Below are positions 11,850-23,989 of a stretch of 64,000 nucleotides of DNA, piece by piece. Position 1 is the first letter of the stretch, and each line of letters begins with the position of its first letter. A program made the translations under genes and the position numbers. Source of the DNA: Schistocephalus solidus (Eukaryota; Platyhelminthes; Cestoda; Diphyllobothriidea; Diphyllobothriidae). Location of the stretch: the NCBI GenBank assembly GCA_017591395.1, contig WEDG01001312.1:372001-436000 (forward strand), in the 5' to 3' direction. The notes under the pieces are model-generated. The model saw only the letters and a program-made list of their open reading frames with translations, had not been told where the DNA came from and made no database searches.

Positions 11850-12335
11850 GCCTGACCTGCTAAATGCGCATTTTTATTGAGTTACCTCGGAAATTGGTCG
11901 GAGTAACAAATTAAAGGAATTCCTCAAAAGCCAGGCAAACATCAATCCCTTTACAATGCCGAATGTCTGTAGGAGATCCCCACGCCTTTACTTATAACTA
12001 AAAGGGAAAAAATTGCAATTTGCTTGGCAATTTTTAAATGGTGAAGGGCTTTGACACTTAAACATCGTGCTGACTCTCCTTTTAACTCTTTTGAGTCTGA
12101 TTGATCTTTAATTGTTCAGGGTCTCCAGACTTGTATAATATATCCCAAAATGCGGCCTCATTAATGTTCTAAAAATCCTAGGGAAGAGATCTTCATCAAA
12201 ATCCACAACTGCTGTCCTGATGGCGTGCAAAACCAGCCGTTGGGATCTTCGCCACTCTGGAGCAGTGAGCGGACAGTTTTCAAGATGTGGTCGTCAGTAC
12301 ACCAAGGTCCTTTTTGGTTTTGCGCGTCTTACAAG
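11850..12335 (-). mobile_element. CR1/jockey-like LINE remnant, C-terminal end
   Basis: Minus-strand frames recover the post-RT region of a CR1-like LINE: KDLGVLTTTS, then AIRTAVVDFDEDLFPRIFRT, a degraded LMRPHFG..Y (relatives read VRPHLEYxxQ), and FFPFSYK.RRGDLLQTFGI (relatives LFPLSYRRLRGDL). Stops and shifts break it. Only the 3' part is present, as usual for 5'-truncated LINE insertions. About 100-250 further bases at 12335-12600 may belong to it but show no motif. Confidence 0.65.
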
Positions 12336-12599
12336 GCTACACCGTTGAAACCAGTTCAAAATTTACCCATTACAGCTAAGAACATCGTGAAGGATACATG
12401 GTCCCAGGACTCACAGCACGAATCCGAACCCATGGAACTACGGAATATATTCCGTTTCTCTGCGAAGACCCTTGAGTGTACATATAGCAGATTTCAGTTT
12501 TAGCAGAAATCCTTCTTTCCGAATTCGGGATATTCACGTATCTCCTTCCCAAGGAATGATCTACAGTATGATGGTGCAGATCATAGCCCACCCCTAAAG

Positions 12600-13970
12600 A
12601 TTAAGTCACTTGAGGTCACTTTATTGAGGGAATAGGGCTTCCGATCTTTACCTACCCATTCACATGGGAAAATGACAATATAATAAACTTTTACAGCAAT
12701 AAATCGAAGAAATGTAATGTGAAGTCATAGGTATGTGTGAGCTAGGTGCAAAAACCCGCCACTGACACAATTTTGATTATATGTACAGAAGTTTCTCAGC
12801 AAATGAGTATATAGTTTGGATTTAAATGCTTCAACAGTTGCTAAAAGGACTGTACATATTTTATTTTTAACTCAGCTACTCAAAAATACTACGAATGGTT
12901 GCAGTATTAATAACATGTGAATGATCATTGTACAGCTCAACTTGCAGTAGCAATCATACAAGAAAACTACTTTCCGTTATTTTTTTGGGAGGTGGGATGA
13001 ACTGTGCGACATGTTGAAATCCATTAATTGGCCCTATAGTGACCCAAATCCATGCGCATGATGCAAAGCTCAACCACTAATGACGACACGTACGTGCACA
13101 CCAGTGGCTGTCTGGTCCTCGTCAATTCTAGTTATCTAAACCGGCCAATCACATTCAAGGCTGACTCACGCCTGCCCTCGGAACTGTCGCACACTTGGAA
13201 CGTGGGATCCGTGGCGCTGGACATGCCCTCGTTGGGCTGCCAACTTCTTTCAACATCTTCTCCAAGAGTTATGTACAGAATACACTTTCCTCTCAACTGG
13301 CGTCCCTCTTATTTTCTTCTCATACGGAGCCGGATTTGAAGGTCGTAGCGGATAGGGTTTTCCATAATAACACAAGCTGCTGCGATAGCTCCAAATTCGC
13401 TGCCTTTTCACCATCATCTAAAAGTCAGAACGGTGCTCTAGATTTTAACAGGCGGCCCAGCCATCTCAATATTTTCCGCGCATGACTATTTATATAACAG
13501 GGGGCGTACTTACACTTTGTGTACTACAAAGAACGTAAACTATCATTAATCATTTGTGCCAAAAGGAAAAGAGGAATGAGTTCGCGGAATGGGCTTTGAC
13601 CCCCCATCGCAGTATTGTCCAGTCCCTAGGGAGGGAATAAATTCTAGCATTATAGAACGAATATTTATGAGGCTATGTCCACTTCTTTTAACGGCCGTGT
13701 GCAACAAAACAAATAAGTCCCAGACGTTATCCCTGCGAGAAGTATAAACATTGACGTGTACTCTTTCCAAATTTCACGCCGGCGGTGTGCGCTCAACTGT
13801 GGAAGGAGAATTCAAAACAAAAGCTGAGTCTTTCTATTCTTCTTACAAGGCTGACTGCTGATTATTGCCACCGCATTCTTTTATTGGAGAAGATTTATAA
13901 TTTAAGCGCATCAGCATAGAATTCTAATAAGTAAGGAGAAAATAGATGCTCATGATTCATATGTGTGGGG
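12600..13970. other. No recognisable gene
   Basis: AT-rich DNA with short open frames (the longest about 96 codons at 13195-13485) lacking any motif I recognise. Confidence 0.5.
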
Positions 13971-13974
13971 AGAA

Positions 13975-14075
13975 TAATTGCCACCCGGTCGGGATTCGAA
14001 CCCACGATGGAAAAATCTATACCACCTCCAGGCCGAAATTTTGCGTCTCTAACCATTTGGCCTGTTCCACATGTA
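13975..14075 (-). repeat. tRNA-derived SINE head or tRNA pseudogene
   Basis: On the minus strand AGGCCAAATGGTTAGAGACG is a good A-box region and GTGGGTTCGAATCCCGACC a near-perfect B box. They are about 50-60 bases apart, longer than in most tRNAs but possible for a class II (Leu/Ser) tRNA with a long variable arm. Acceptor-stem halves do not pair well, so a SINE or pseudogene is favoured. Confidence 0.5.
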
Positions 14076-14198
14076 TTGGTGACATTACAAATAATGTACA
14101 AACGGAAACATCGATATGCTTCTAGTAGTTCTTTTCCCCATAAGCGGACAAAGAGCCTGATAAACTTAATAAATTTCGCTTAAGCGTACGAAAATAGT

Positions 14199-14477
14199 AT
14201 GGAGTGTGAAAGTCTCTTTCGTGAATTCTTAGGGATAAAGCAAATGATAGAAAACTTGAAACAGGAAATGAGAAATCTGAAAAAGATTTTTCAGTGCTCA
14301 GTCGGTAACAGAAAACCAGTCGCAACAAAAATTTCTAAACAAGAAATTGCGTATGCGAATATAGGTTCCTCAAGCACAACTACCGTTGAGTTAAAAGACA
14401 TCACGTCTACAAAGCTCATTACCAAAGAGAAACTTTTCTTCGTTCGACAGGGCGATCAAACTAGGTCATGTATCTAA
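14199..14477 (+). pseudogene. LINE ORF1-like N-terminal fragment
   Basis: 92 codons beginning with a Leu/Glu/Lys-rich helical stretch (FLGIKQMIENLKQEMRNLKK) that could form a coiled coil, as in the first ORF of many CR1/L1-like LINEs. No zinc knuckle is visible. The assignment rests on position before the endonuclease. Confidence 0.3.
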
Positions 14478-15309
14478 CCCTTATCTTCCGTCTCAGGCAG
14501 AATCAACATTGCTCTGGATACAGAACAAAATGCTGCACCAAATGGTGGTGTTTAAAAATTTGTTGAATTTGAAAAGCCGAAAGAAGAATTCCTCGAAAAA
14601 AGTTAAAATGACTTCTCAAAACCAAGATCAAACTCGCAGCAAAGCCCCTTCTTCTCGATAGATGTTCACACGGTACAGAAATACAGAAGCCACAGCGAGG
14701 CAAATTGAGAAAGTCCCAAAAGGGGCTTACCATTGAACTTGGGAAGCGGACGCAGATAGATTAGTCTACCAGTATATAATTCCGCATGATGTCGAAGCTC
14801 CACCAACAAATCAGAGCACCAAGCTACCAAACAGGCACCTTGACTGCAAACAAAATACCGCCATAAAAGGAGTTCCTGAGTTAACTTCTCAAATTGCAAA
14901 GGAAAAAGTAGAAGATGATCCGGATGTGTTCCAAACATATTCAAATGTCGTCCGTCAAGATGGAGAATACTTTGCTGTGCACAGACTTTCCATCTAGGAA
15001 AAGCGGATCATTCTCTGGAACTGCCATCACCAAGGCTCTTAAAATCATTCTCGAAAATGGAGTGCTAGCTTCATCTAATAGAACGGAGAATGGCTTATCA
15101 ATAACTCATATAGAAATGTGATTTTTCAGCTGATTACGAACCGGTGAACCGACAAAAAAAGAAGGATCTGATGATCTAACTGGATAGGGGGACCGAATAG
15201 GGGAAAACGGCTTGAAATACGGGACGAGAAGATCATAATGATGAATAGATCCTTCCTGTGGCAGACCCCTTATATCATCAGAGCATGCCATTACCGAGAA
15301 GACGGACGA

Positions 15310-15757
15310 TAAAGGTCATGCACCCGAATGTACAGAGCCTGCTCAATAAAAAAATAGTGAGATTTGGACGCTTGCTGATGAACAAACACATAGTATAATT
15401 GCTCTGACAGAAACGTGGCTCTAAGAAGATATTTGATAACACGAAGTAACCCTTCATGGTTATCAACTCTTGAGAAGAGACAAACGAAGCCAAGGAGGAG
15501 GAATCAATGCTTATGTTAACCCTACTATAACTGAAATTTCCGATTCACATAATATGACAACAGAAGTTAAAGTTTTAACTTTAACTCTTACGACTGAGTG
15601 CGCCCGGCCACTGGCATTCACAGTTGTATACCATCCCCCAAAACAGAATGTCAAACGCGATGTCCTTCTCCTAACGGAGCTGACCAAGACTTGCTTAAAC
15701 AAATATGTCCTTATAATTGGAGACTTTAACACTCCTAACAGCGACTGGAAAACTTAG
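15310..15757 (+). pseudogene. LINE A APE endonuclease, broken
   Basis: Recognisable blocks are HPNVQSLLNK, IIALTETWL (catalytic Glu), GYQLLRRDKRSQGGGINAYV, FTVVYHPP and VLIIGDFNTPNSDW (GDFN active-site motif). A stop follows ETWL. The C-terminal SDH box is not seen. APE-type endonucleases nick the target for target-primed reverse transcription. Confidence 0.75.
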
Positions 15758-16922
15758 ACTGTTGTGGGTACATTCTGCCATCATTTACTTGAGATGGCAG
15801 CCAAAAATTACTCTTCCCGAATGTACCATTTGGGACACGGAACCAGATTTAAAACTGGTATTATAATAGAAGTTTTCCAATAATCAGGGAAAAAACCGTT
15901 TTCGAGAAATACTGAGAATAATTTGCTTAGTAAAGGTGGAAACTCCCTTAACTGTTTAATAAATGAGTTTGGAATGTTATCAGTTTGAACCGAATGGGAT
16001 TTTTAGGTGAGCTATTTCTTTTTGAAAACTTGAACGCGAGAAATCAATGGTTTTAAGAAGTGAATTTGAATTTTAAGCAGAGGAAATGAGGGAGTGAGGC
16101 TAGTTTTAATCGTGAAGTGGTTGGAAAAAAATAAATTAAACATTTCTGCTTTACCCAAATCCTCTGTAACGAAATTGTTGTTGCAATCAAGTAAAGGCGG
16201 AGTGACATTCAGAGGCTTAGCCGATGACCGCACATGGAAGACTTGAGCAACAGATTTGAATGAATTGGCATCACTTAATACCCAAGATATTCAGGGAAAT
16301 TAGGTAACCAAAACATCTGGAGGAATTTTTTCGCCAACGAAATGCGGTCGGACTGGATTGAGGAGGCGAGGAAGAACGATGAATCCCGAATTAAACAGCA
16401 GGCTGGAAATAAGCTCAAGATTTTATTCCAATGTATTGATAGTCGACTAAAATCAAAGATCTACTCACACTTATATGATAATGGTGTAGAACTCACTGAA
16501 AAGAGCGAGAAAACAGAGCACTTGGGCCGGTTCTTTGTCTCTGCGTTCACTAGGGGAACTGGACTTCAGTTTAAGGGCGGTTGCAAATGCCGGTCCAATG
16601 CTTCATTCTCTACACATCCCGGTAACTGTCATGGAAAGAGAGCTGCTGAACCTCAAATAAGCAAAGTCATCGTGTCCGGACAATATATTGGCTAAGTTCT
16701 TGAGAGAATTAGCGAGTGAACTCTCCAAGCAACAAGCACATATCTTACATTCATTATTTAAATAAGGAAGACTGCCATACGAATGGGTGACAGCAAATAT
16801 CTACCGGATAGACAAGAGGGGACGTGAACTAATGTAAACAGTTAGCAGCCCATCAGCCTTACCTGCATTTTTGTAAGAGAATTGAAACCATACTTAAAAA
16901 CCCGACAGTTAAGTTCGTCCAG

Positions 16923-17380
16923 ATGAACCACTTACTCAACAGCTACAGCATGTCTTCCGACAACTCCACTCTTGTCTTTTTAGTTTTTTTGCTCAGGACC
17001 GAGCAGTGGACTTGCGCAGTGGACGAAGATGACATGGTTGAAGCCATCGACACTGATTTAAAGAAAACGTTCGCCAAATTCCCACACAAGCTTCTAGTTT
17101 ATACGTTATTCAAAATTGGAATAAAAGGAGATTTGCTGACACGGACTGCAGATTTTCTCACAGTGAGATCACAAATTGTGTGCACCAATGTCTGAAAAAC
17201 CAATCCCTACACCTGTTCTAAGTGATTTTCCCCAAGGTTGCGTCTTAGGGCAGTAATTTTTCCTAACCTAAATCAACGACTGTGTCGACAACCTCGGTTG
17301 CAGCTTCATGATGTTTGCTCACGATACTAAAATCTGGATAACCATCACATCTGACGCGGACAGGCAATAACTTTAGGAGA
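16923..17380 (+). pseudogene. LINE A reverse transcriptase, broken
   Basis: The palm is recognisable from FAKFPHKLLVYTLFKIGIKG (relatives AFDKVPHKLL) through FLTVRSQIV. After frameshifts it continues at about 17215-17340, where the nucleotides still match the VPQGSVLGPLLF..INDCV..MMFADDTKIW pattern; the FADD site reads FAHD in the plus frame at about 17310. Not functional. Confidence 0.7.
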
Positions 17381-17593
17381 GTCTGAACCGACCTTACGGC
17401 TGCTCGGCTCTTTGGCTCTTTAATTTAAACGTCGGTAAATGTGTGGCCCCATGACTCCGTACCAGAAGGAAAAGTTACCTTCTCGATAGGCAGCAAGTTT
17501 CGAACGTTGAGGAACAGAAATACCTCGGTGTTTAAATAACATCCTCACTCAGACCATCTTCAGTGTCTAAAGGCAGCTAAACGCGCGAGACAG

Positions 17594-17870
17594 GTGTTAT
17601 TTTGGCTTCGACAAGGATTCGGGCAGGTTGATAAGGAACTGTTCGGAAAAACCTACGGAGCATTCGTTCGGGCTCCATTGGAGTATGCCATCCAGGCGTG
17701 GCGTCCGTGGTTTAAGAAGGATTATCTACAGATGGAACGAGTGCAGGCAAGGGCTACGGAAGTGGTCAATAATCTTGGTCATCTACCTTAAAAAAGGCTG
17801 AAATGCCGGGAACTTGTCTTGGAACTATAATCAAGACTGAAGGCTGGCGAACACAATCTGGCTATCTTCA
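17594..17870 (+). pseudogene. LINE A C-terminal domain
   Basis: An open stretch of 65 codons contains QVDKELFGKTYGAFVR, LEYAIQAWRPW and DYLQMERVQARATEVV, the conserved tail of CR1/jockey LINE polymerases. It ends at a stop where relatives continue with a LPYEERL-like motif. Confidence 0.75.
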
Positions 17871-18093
17871 AGGGGGAGGTAATTCAAAAGAATATGAATT
17901 TTCAATTGACCCAACCATTAAGGATAACGGCAGTCACTCCGCAAACACAAAAACCATCAAGGAGCCAATTGCCTAAAGAGATAACAAAACTACGTCAGAA
18001 ACACCTAGAGTTCTCACTTTAGAAACCAGAGTAACTGAAACTCATCAAGCAATGAAACAGGCATATTAGATTGACGTCAGAGGAGACGCATTA

Positions 18094-18921
18094 ATGCCCA
18101 TAAAATTGACAAACGCAACAGGAAGTTATGCTGGCGCAAAATTGAAGTGCTTGTACACAAATGTCCAACACCTTTTATCAGCACATGACGAGTTAAAAAT
18201 TTGCTTTGCCGAGGTAGCTCCGGATTTGATAGCAGTAACCGAAATCTGGCTGTCGGGCAGTATTGGAGATAGCACAATAATATGGCTTGGATACAAAATA
18301 TATCGGAGGGACAGAGAAAACCGACAGGGTGGTGGGATAATTGTGTATGTAAAAGAAGTGCTAATAGTGTCCGACTAGACGGGAAAGTTTGCGTGCAGCA
18401 CGGAAGCCATATGGTTGACCATCAAGGCTCTTGGCTCTCCATGTCTGGATGTCCTCACGGTCTATCGCCACCTATGATAGACCGAGTCGCAGACACCCAT
18501 CTGTCGGAACAATTAGAAAATTTCTCCATTCGAACTAATGTCATGATTATGGGCGACTTAAACGCACCAGGAATTAACTGGAGCACTGTTCAATCATCAT
18601 GCTTGAAATCGACTTTTGCTTATGTTTTTCCGCAAAAACTTGAAGGCATTCCCCACACAACATTTCATGTTCCCCACCGGAACACGTGATGAACAAAGAG
18701 CTAACTGTTTCGATTTGGTTTTTACGAAAACATCAGACAGCATTGACGAGATTATTTCAATGCCCAAACTCGTCGAAGTAAGCATGTGGTGCTTATTCTC
18801 CGTTTTGCCTGCTTTAGAGGAAAAACGGTGTAACTTTTGGCGAAGAAATTTTCATGAGATGCGAGCAGATTTGACAGGCCTCAACTAGAGCTGAATGTTT
18901 TCGCGCACTGTGAACGAAGAC
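18094..18921 (+). pseudogene. LINE B APE endonuclease, broken
   Basis: Blocks in order: CLYTNVQHLLSAHDEL, DLIAVTEIWL (catalytic Glu), YKIYRRDRENRQGGGIIVYV, then in a second frame NVMIMGDLNAPGINW (GDFN-type box), and in a third FPTGTRDEQRANCFDLVFTK. At least two frameshifts occur. The SDH motif may be lost near 18790. Confidence 0.75.
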
Positions 18922-20195
18922 GGTTGGTTCAAATTCGAAGATAAGTGAATTATTGAATTTTAAACAGATTTCTTCGTTTCCATTCGAAACTTTTAGATTA
19001 ATTTCTAACGCTTTATGAACTGCACACACCTGCGGTTATTGTATTCAACGATAGGGAAAAAATATACGGGTTTGAACTGTTTCACACGACATAGCCTCAT
19101 AAATTTTCTGGCACATTTACGTAAAAAGGACGGAATCTAAAGATTAAATTTTAGAACTAGAGTTTAAATTTTAGAAATATACTTAATTTCCAGCGAAAAA
19201 TAATTTGCAGTACTTGATATACCAGTTGAGATAATTTTTCATTCTGCAAAGCCTCTACGCTAATTCTATTTTCAGTCAAACTCGTAAGCTAGAAGATTTT
19301 TGCTTGTAGTGCTTTGCCTAAAACATATCTTAAAAATATTACAGCTATTATTGCATAAAACGTCGCTAGGGACAATTTTCCTTTCTTATTATCACTTTTA
19401 AAAATACTGATACTTTAAACTCAATATGAAACCTCAGTCAGAGCTTAGAAGCAAATTTCCTCTTAGCGTAAAATTTCCGCAAAAGCAATCCACCGTAATT
19501 ATGAAGAAACTATACCTTGAAGCCCTGGAAAATTGTAATATTATTATGTCTCAATATGGTTCTCTGTTCAGAATCCTCCGTACCATTTTTAACGGAAAGT
19601 TGTCTTCACTCACTTCTCAACAGTGTGAGAAACTTGAGCCGTTTATATACATGGTTAGTACTGAGTCATATGACTGACGTAAGAGAAGTATTAACTTTTT
19701 TAAAAAACTTTCCTAAGAGTAAAATCCCCCTGGACGTCGCATTTCATTTCTTTTACGCATGCGGCTTTAAATTTTGAAGGCGCAGAAGATTAAAGGTCGT
19801 CTTCTCATAACGAGATTTTTTTTTCATGTGCCTTAGTGATCAAGAACGAACCATATCGACGTTTCAACATCTCATTCTGAAATGCTAATGCAGTATATGC
19901 CTACTCTACCCCCTTACCTTAAGCAGTTTTTTGCTCCTACCCTCTATTCGAAAATGGTGGCCTATTGAGCTCTGCCTCCATTTTCAAGGTAGGATTTTTT
20001 TCACTGCATATTTTCTTGTTCACAATTAATTTCAAAACATCGCTAACTATTGCTCTAACAGAACAAATTCTCGCTAAATTATTAAATATTTGTGCATTTT
20101 ATCTGCACACATTGTCATAATTTTATTTCGTTACTAATGTTTGGTTCGACAGTGCCTTCTTGGCGCTAACCAAATATAAATTATAAATTATAAAT
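18922..20195. mobile_element. 1.27-kb AT-rich insertion in LINE B
   Basis: Endonuclease-linker coding stops after gaagac (18921) and resumes at tgggagtcg (20196), giving WESFRNALLKLMDNHCPL. The DNA between is AT-rich and ends in three copies of ATAAATT, a tail typical of a retroposed element. A hairpin (tttggtt..aaccaaa) lies just before the tail. Open frames at 19426-19677 and 19517-19777 have no motif I know. No target-site duplication or terminal inverted repeat is clear by eye. Family unknown. Confidence 0.5.
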
Positions 20196-21540
20196 TGGGA
20201 GTCGTTTCGGAATGCTCTTCTGAAACTCATGGACAACCACTGCCCACTAACTAATGTCCATCAGAGCAGGCGTCCTGGGTGGCTAGACACCAACCTAAAA
20301 AGGAAATAAACAGGAAGCACAAACTGTGGAGAAAATACTGCGAGTCTAATCAAGTCGTATATTTTAACGAATATAAAACACAGAGCAACAAACTGAGAAG
20401 CCTTATCTTTAAAAAAACGACGAGAATTCAAGTAGACTGCAGCAAAAGGCAACACAGAATTCAAATTTAGTCTACAGTTACCTCCGCAGATGTACAAGGA
20501 ATAAGCGTAAAATCCCGATGATTAAGACTGTCATGAGCATAGAAATGGCCGACAAAGGGACAAAGCTGAGTACTTTTCACAGTTCTACCGCTCAGTCTGC
20601 ATAAACGACGCAAGGTTGCTTCGTCCCTCAGAAGATTACCTGCTGACTGCAAGCATTAGCCACATACTATCCTCAGAAGTTTCTTATCCGAAGGGAAGTA
20701 AAGGAACTAAAAGAGTCAAAATCTCCAGGACCCGATGAGCATCCACCGAAACTTCTGAAAGAACTCATCATAGAACTTTCCGCACCTCTGTCAGTTCTCT
20801 TTTAAAAGTTATTTGACTCTGGAACAGTTCCTATCGATTGGAAGCTGGTGCATATGACTTCCTTATGCATAAGTGGTAGCCGGGAGTTAGTGACAAATTA
20901 CAGGCCCCTAAGCTTGACATGCATAATCGGCAAGGTTATGGAAAAGATCATCAAGTGCGAATTGGTGCAATTCCTAGAGACTCATAATTTGTTATCAAAC
21001 TGTCAACACGGATTTCGAAAAGGAAGATCCTGCACAACAAATTTCTGTAATATCTCCAGAGCTGAACCCAAGCTCTTGAAGATAGACATGCGGTTCAAAC
21101 TGCATTCAGTGACTTTCAAAAGGCCTTCAACACTGTGCCACACCAGAGACTGTTGTACAAGCTAGAAAGAATTGGAATCAGAGGGAACCTCCTCAAATGG
21201 ATCGAAAACTGCCTAGTGGGTAGGCGCCAGGTTGTGTGCCTCAGCCAAGAGAGGTCAAGTTCTGTTGCGGTTGAGAGTTGGGTTCCTCAGGGTTTAGTAC
21301 TAGGGCCAATACTGTTCCTAATAGATGTGGACGATTGTGTCAGGGATCTGTACTGTGAAGCAGCAATGTTTGCCGATGACATGAAAATCTGTAGTGGAAT
21401 CCAGAGCACTGCCGACGAAGATTAACTACAGATCAACTTAAATCATTTGGAGGAGTGGTCAAATCATTGGCTTTTGTGGTTCAACGTTGATAAGTGTACA
21501 ATACTTCGCTTAGGCAACCCATCTGGATCTGCCGACAGCA
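20196..21540 (+). pseudogene. LINE B linker and reverse transcriptase, broken
   Basis: The linker carries PGWLDTNLKRKINRKHKLWR. RT blocks are KELKESKSPGPDEHPPKLL, NYRPLSLTCIIGKVMEKII, NCQHGFRKGRSCTTN, ERIGIRGNLLKWIENCLVGR, VPQGLVLGPILFLIDVDDCV and MFADDMKICSG, the intact catalytic FADD. At least three frameshifts or stops divide it. It is the best RT of the LINE graveyard at 11-23 kb. Confidence 0.85.
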
Positions 21541-21740
21541 GAAGTTACTTTCTCAACTTTCACCAAATTATTAGTCTATCCAATAATTTGAGTGGCTGTC
21601 CTAGGAGGCTCTTTATCGTCACTAACTCGGAAAGATCACCGTGTAAAAGCCAACAATCTTGGTCGCACATGATGCAGAATATTTCTATTAGGTCATCTGC
21701 CAGTCATATATACTTCAGAGGAAAAAGATCGAGATTTGAA

Positions 21741-23035
21741 GGCCGTGTTTTATAGGGTAGTGAGCTATGTCTTTTTACTAGTTTCGTTGCAAACCGTTGA
21801 AATTTTGGCAGAACATTGTGCTCCTTAGAGATCCAGGGCCTCCAGGTTTGTATAGTGAACTCCAGTTGCGACTGCGTTAACGTTCCAAAGATCTCGGCGA
21901 ATGAGTCCTCATACAATATACGAAAGCTCGCTTGGCAAGGTACAGGACCGGCCTTGCGGATTTGAGTACCTTTGAGCAACGATGGTTTAAGTGAAGTCAC
22001 AATCCATCGTCCAAGGCATTCTGGTAGTCCACTTACAGCAGTGATGTACCATTCAATTCTTAAAACAGGTAGTTTAAAGATCGGTTTCCGCAAATGTGCA
22101 GAATATTACCCTTGTTCACATGGAATAACGAGAACCGGGGATTTGGTCAGTTCTCGATTTGATTTAAGTTTACCTGCAAATGCGCTTCGTTGGCTCCAGC
22201 ACGGATTATGCTATAAGGCGTTATATCATCAGCGAACACGGTAACATCATGACCGAGCCCATTGATGCAGTCACGGGCGTACACGACACACAGAAGAGGG
22301 CAACGAATGCAGCCCTAGCGGGATGCACTCGCAACCTCCAACTGTTGATCACCGACGTGGAAACCTCAAGACTGACCGATAAATAGGCCTTGAATCCACC
22401 TCCTGAGATCATCCTTAAAACCTGTTTTACTGAGTTTGAACTGAAAAAATGATATAATACAGTATCGATTGCCTTCTTACAGTCATTATAGACTGCATAC
22501 ACAGTGTTCGCTCCACCAACTAGTCACTGTTTTAAACAGAAAAGATTTTCATGCAAAACCTGCCTACTACGGAATCCATGCTGGACATCAAAGAGTAAAT
22601 TATGTTGCCTTACGAAACGCATCGATTCTCTTTTAATAATTGTTTCGAAATACTGCAGGAGATCTAAGTGAGCATAACAGGTCTTTAACTGTTTAAGGAG
22701 ATTACTGTCGCTGTTATATGGTGATGCAATCCGTTAAGCCCGCAAAGTGGTAATGTAAACAGCCGGCTTCAAACGAGGCTTAGAAAACCAAAGGGGGAGG
22801 CTTCACTAGTTTTCCAGCGAGCGCAATCAGTCATTTCGTTGATATTTTATCTATTTCCGGCAACTTCGATTAATTCAGCGTCAGCTACGCTTTACTAGCA
22901 ATAATTTCTGCGGAATCTATAGTCTTAATCACAGGAGTGACAAATGCATTTTTTTCGCGTGAGGACGGACCTGAAAATTGTGAAAGTTGTTCTGCTTTTA
23001 ATCCATCTTTGCTGATTTCTATTCCCTCCCTAGTC
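21741..23035 (-). mobile_element. CR1/jockey-like LINE, decayed copy C
   Basis: Minus strand. From high to low coordinates: a linker piece (22885-23035), HNLLFDVQHGFRSRQ near 22590, YNDCKKAIDTVLYHF near 22480, LGHDVTVFADDITP near 22240 (intact FADD box) and the C-terminal domain (FAEIFGTL, LEFTIQTWRPWISKEHN, KLVKRHSSLPYKTR, LDLFPLKY) at 21704-21960. Frameshifts separate these blocks. It differs enough from A and B to be a separate subfamily, and it converges on copy B. Confidence 0.75.
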
Positions 23036-23850
23036 ATCATCGACAGTTCGACCGTCGATTTCGACGAGGTCCACCGTATGCTCCACACCAGGTGGTGCAG
23101 CGACGGTGACTTTAGCGTGAATTAGTTTTAAGTGATAGTAGCCTTGCGCTGCAGCTACCGCACTCTCTCTTCCTCCCCCACTTGAGCCCGGTGTCAAGAC
23201 AGAGTCAAGAAGACCGGTCATGGGAGACGGCGCAGGTGGCTGGCGCGGCAGGAGCCGCCCCTGGGTGTACCACCACACCTGACTTGGATCCCACGGAGTG
23301 GGAGTGCCATAAAGGCCACATCAAGAAGGAGCCATTGCAGCCTAACTCTCATTCCGAAAGTCAGCCACTCCACATAAAACACACATTAGGCTGACCACGC
23401 GGTCCGAGTTATCCCGTCAGTTGGCAAACTTCCAAGCCACGGCTTTTAGCGCACCGTGATAGTTTCAAGCGCGTCAGATTGTTTATAGAGAGAAAAATGC
23501 GCTGAGCTGTTGACCTCACTCTCTCCACCACCCCCACAATCAGACCACCATCCGAGCCAGTCAGTTGTCTGAGGTTGGAGTGGGCGCACTGGCTGACGGG
23601 ATTGGCGTACCCGTCTTCGTGCACCACAGCACGAACTAGCCCCCTTAACGCAAACCAGGATTCACAAAACCAGGGGGTAAACGGAGTCATCACTGTCTGA
23701 CTACCAGTCCACTGGTCAACCACTAAGCGCACAACACACACTGAACCGACGGCGTGGTCTGGAGTAAGCGTCAGTTGACAACCTTCCAAGCCGCGGTTTC
23801 TTGGAGATCGTGGTGAGGGTGTTGTGCATGTTTTGGTAGAGGTATTGTTC
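23036..23850 (-). mobile_element. 3'-end fragment of the zinc-finger LINE (copy 1)
   Basis: About 810 bp closely matching the 3' UTRs at 31555-32412 and 60428-61983 in the same orientation. Shared blocks are accgtcgatttcgacgagg, gcgcaggtggctggcgcgg, cacattaagaaggagccatt and ccaagccacggcttttagcg. It is 5'-truncated before the coding region, the usual outcome of incomplete reverse transcription. The 3' terminus near 23036 is shared by all three copies. Confidence 0.8.
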
Positions 23851-23989
23851 AGAAGTAGATGCGATCACTGGGACAAGAGCATTATTAGCCTGATGTTTCG
23901 GATTCCAACTCGAACCCATCATCTGAGACAGTAACAAGTACGGCTAATTCGTACACAGGGAGTTGCTGTATTTATAGGATGCAGTCGCT

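Larger units (their letters stand above)
14195..17870 (+). mobile_element. CR1/jockey-like LINE, decayed copy A
   Basis: A plus-strand LINE with domains in the expected order: an N-terminal coiled-coil-like piece (14199-14477), APE-type endonuclease (about 15310-15757), linker (16342-16700), reverse transcriptase (about 16923-17380) and C-terminal domain (17594-17800). Each part is open for only 60-120 codons and stops and frameshifts divide them, so the copy is dead but close to full length. It is followed directly by a second element of the same type in the same orientation. Confidence 0.75.
18094..21740 (+). mobile_element. CR1/jockey-like LINE, decayed copy B (interrupted)
   Basis: Second plus-strand LINE of the same class. 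The endonuclease is at 18094-18921, the linker resumes at 20196, RT is at about 20680-21425 and the start of the C-terminal region runs to about 21740. A 1274-bp AT-rich insertion separates endonuclease and linker. The element meets a minus-strand LINE tail to tail near 21740. Confidence 0.75.

Noticed and set aside
13975..14075. Functional tRNA gene
   Set aside because: The boxes are good, but the acceptor stem does not pair and spacing is long; a SINE head is more likely.
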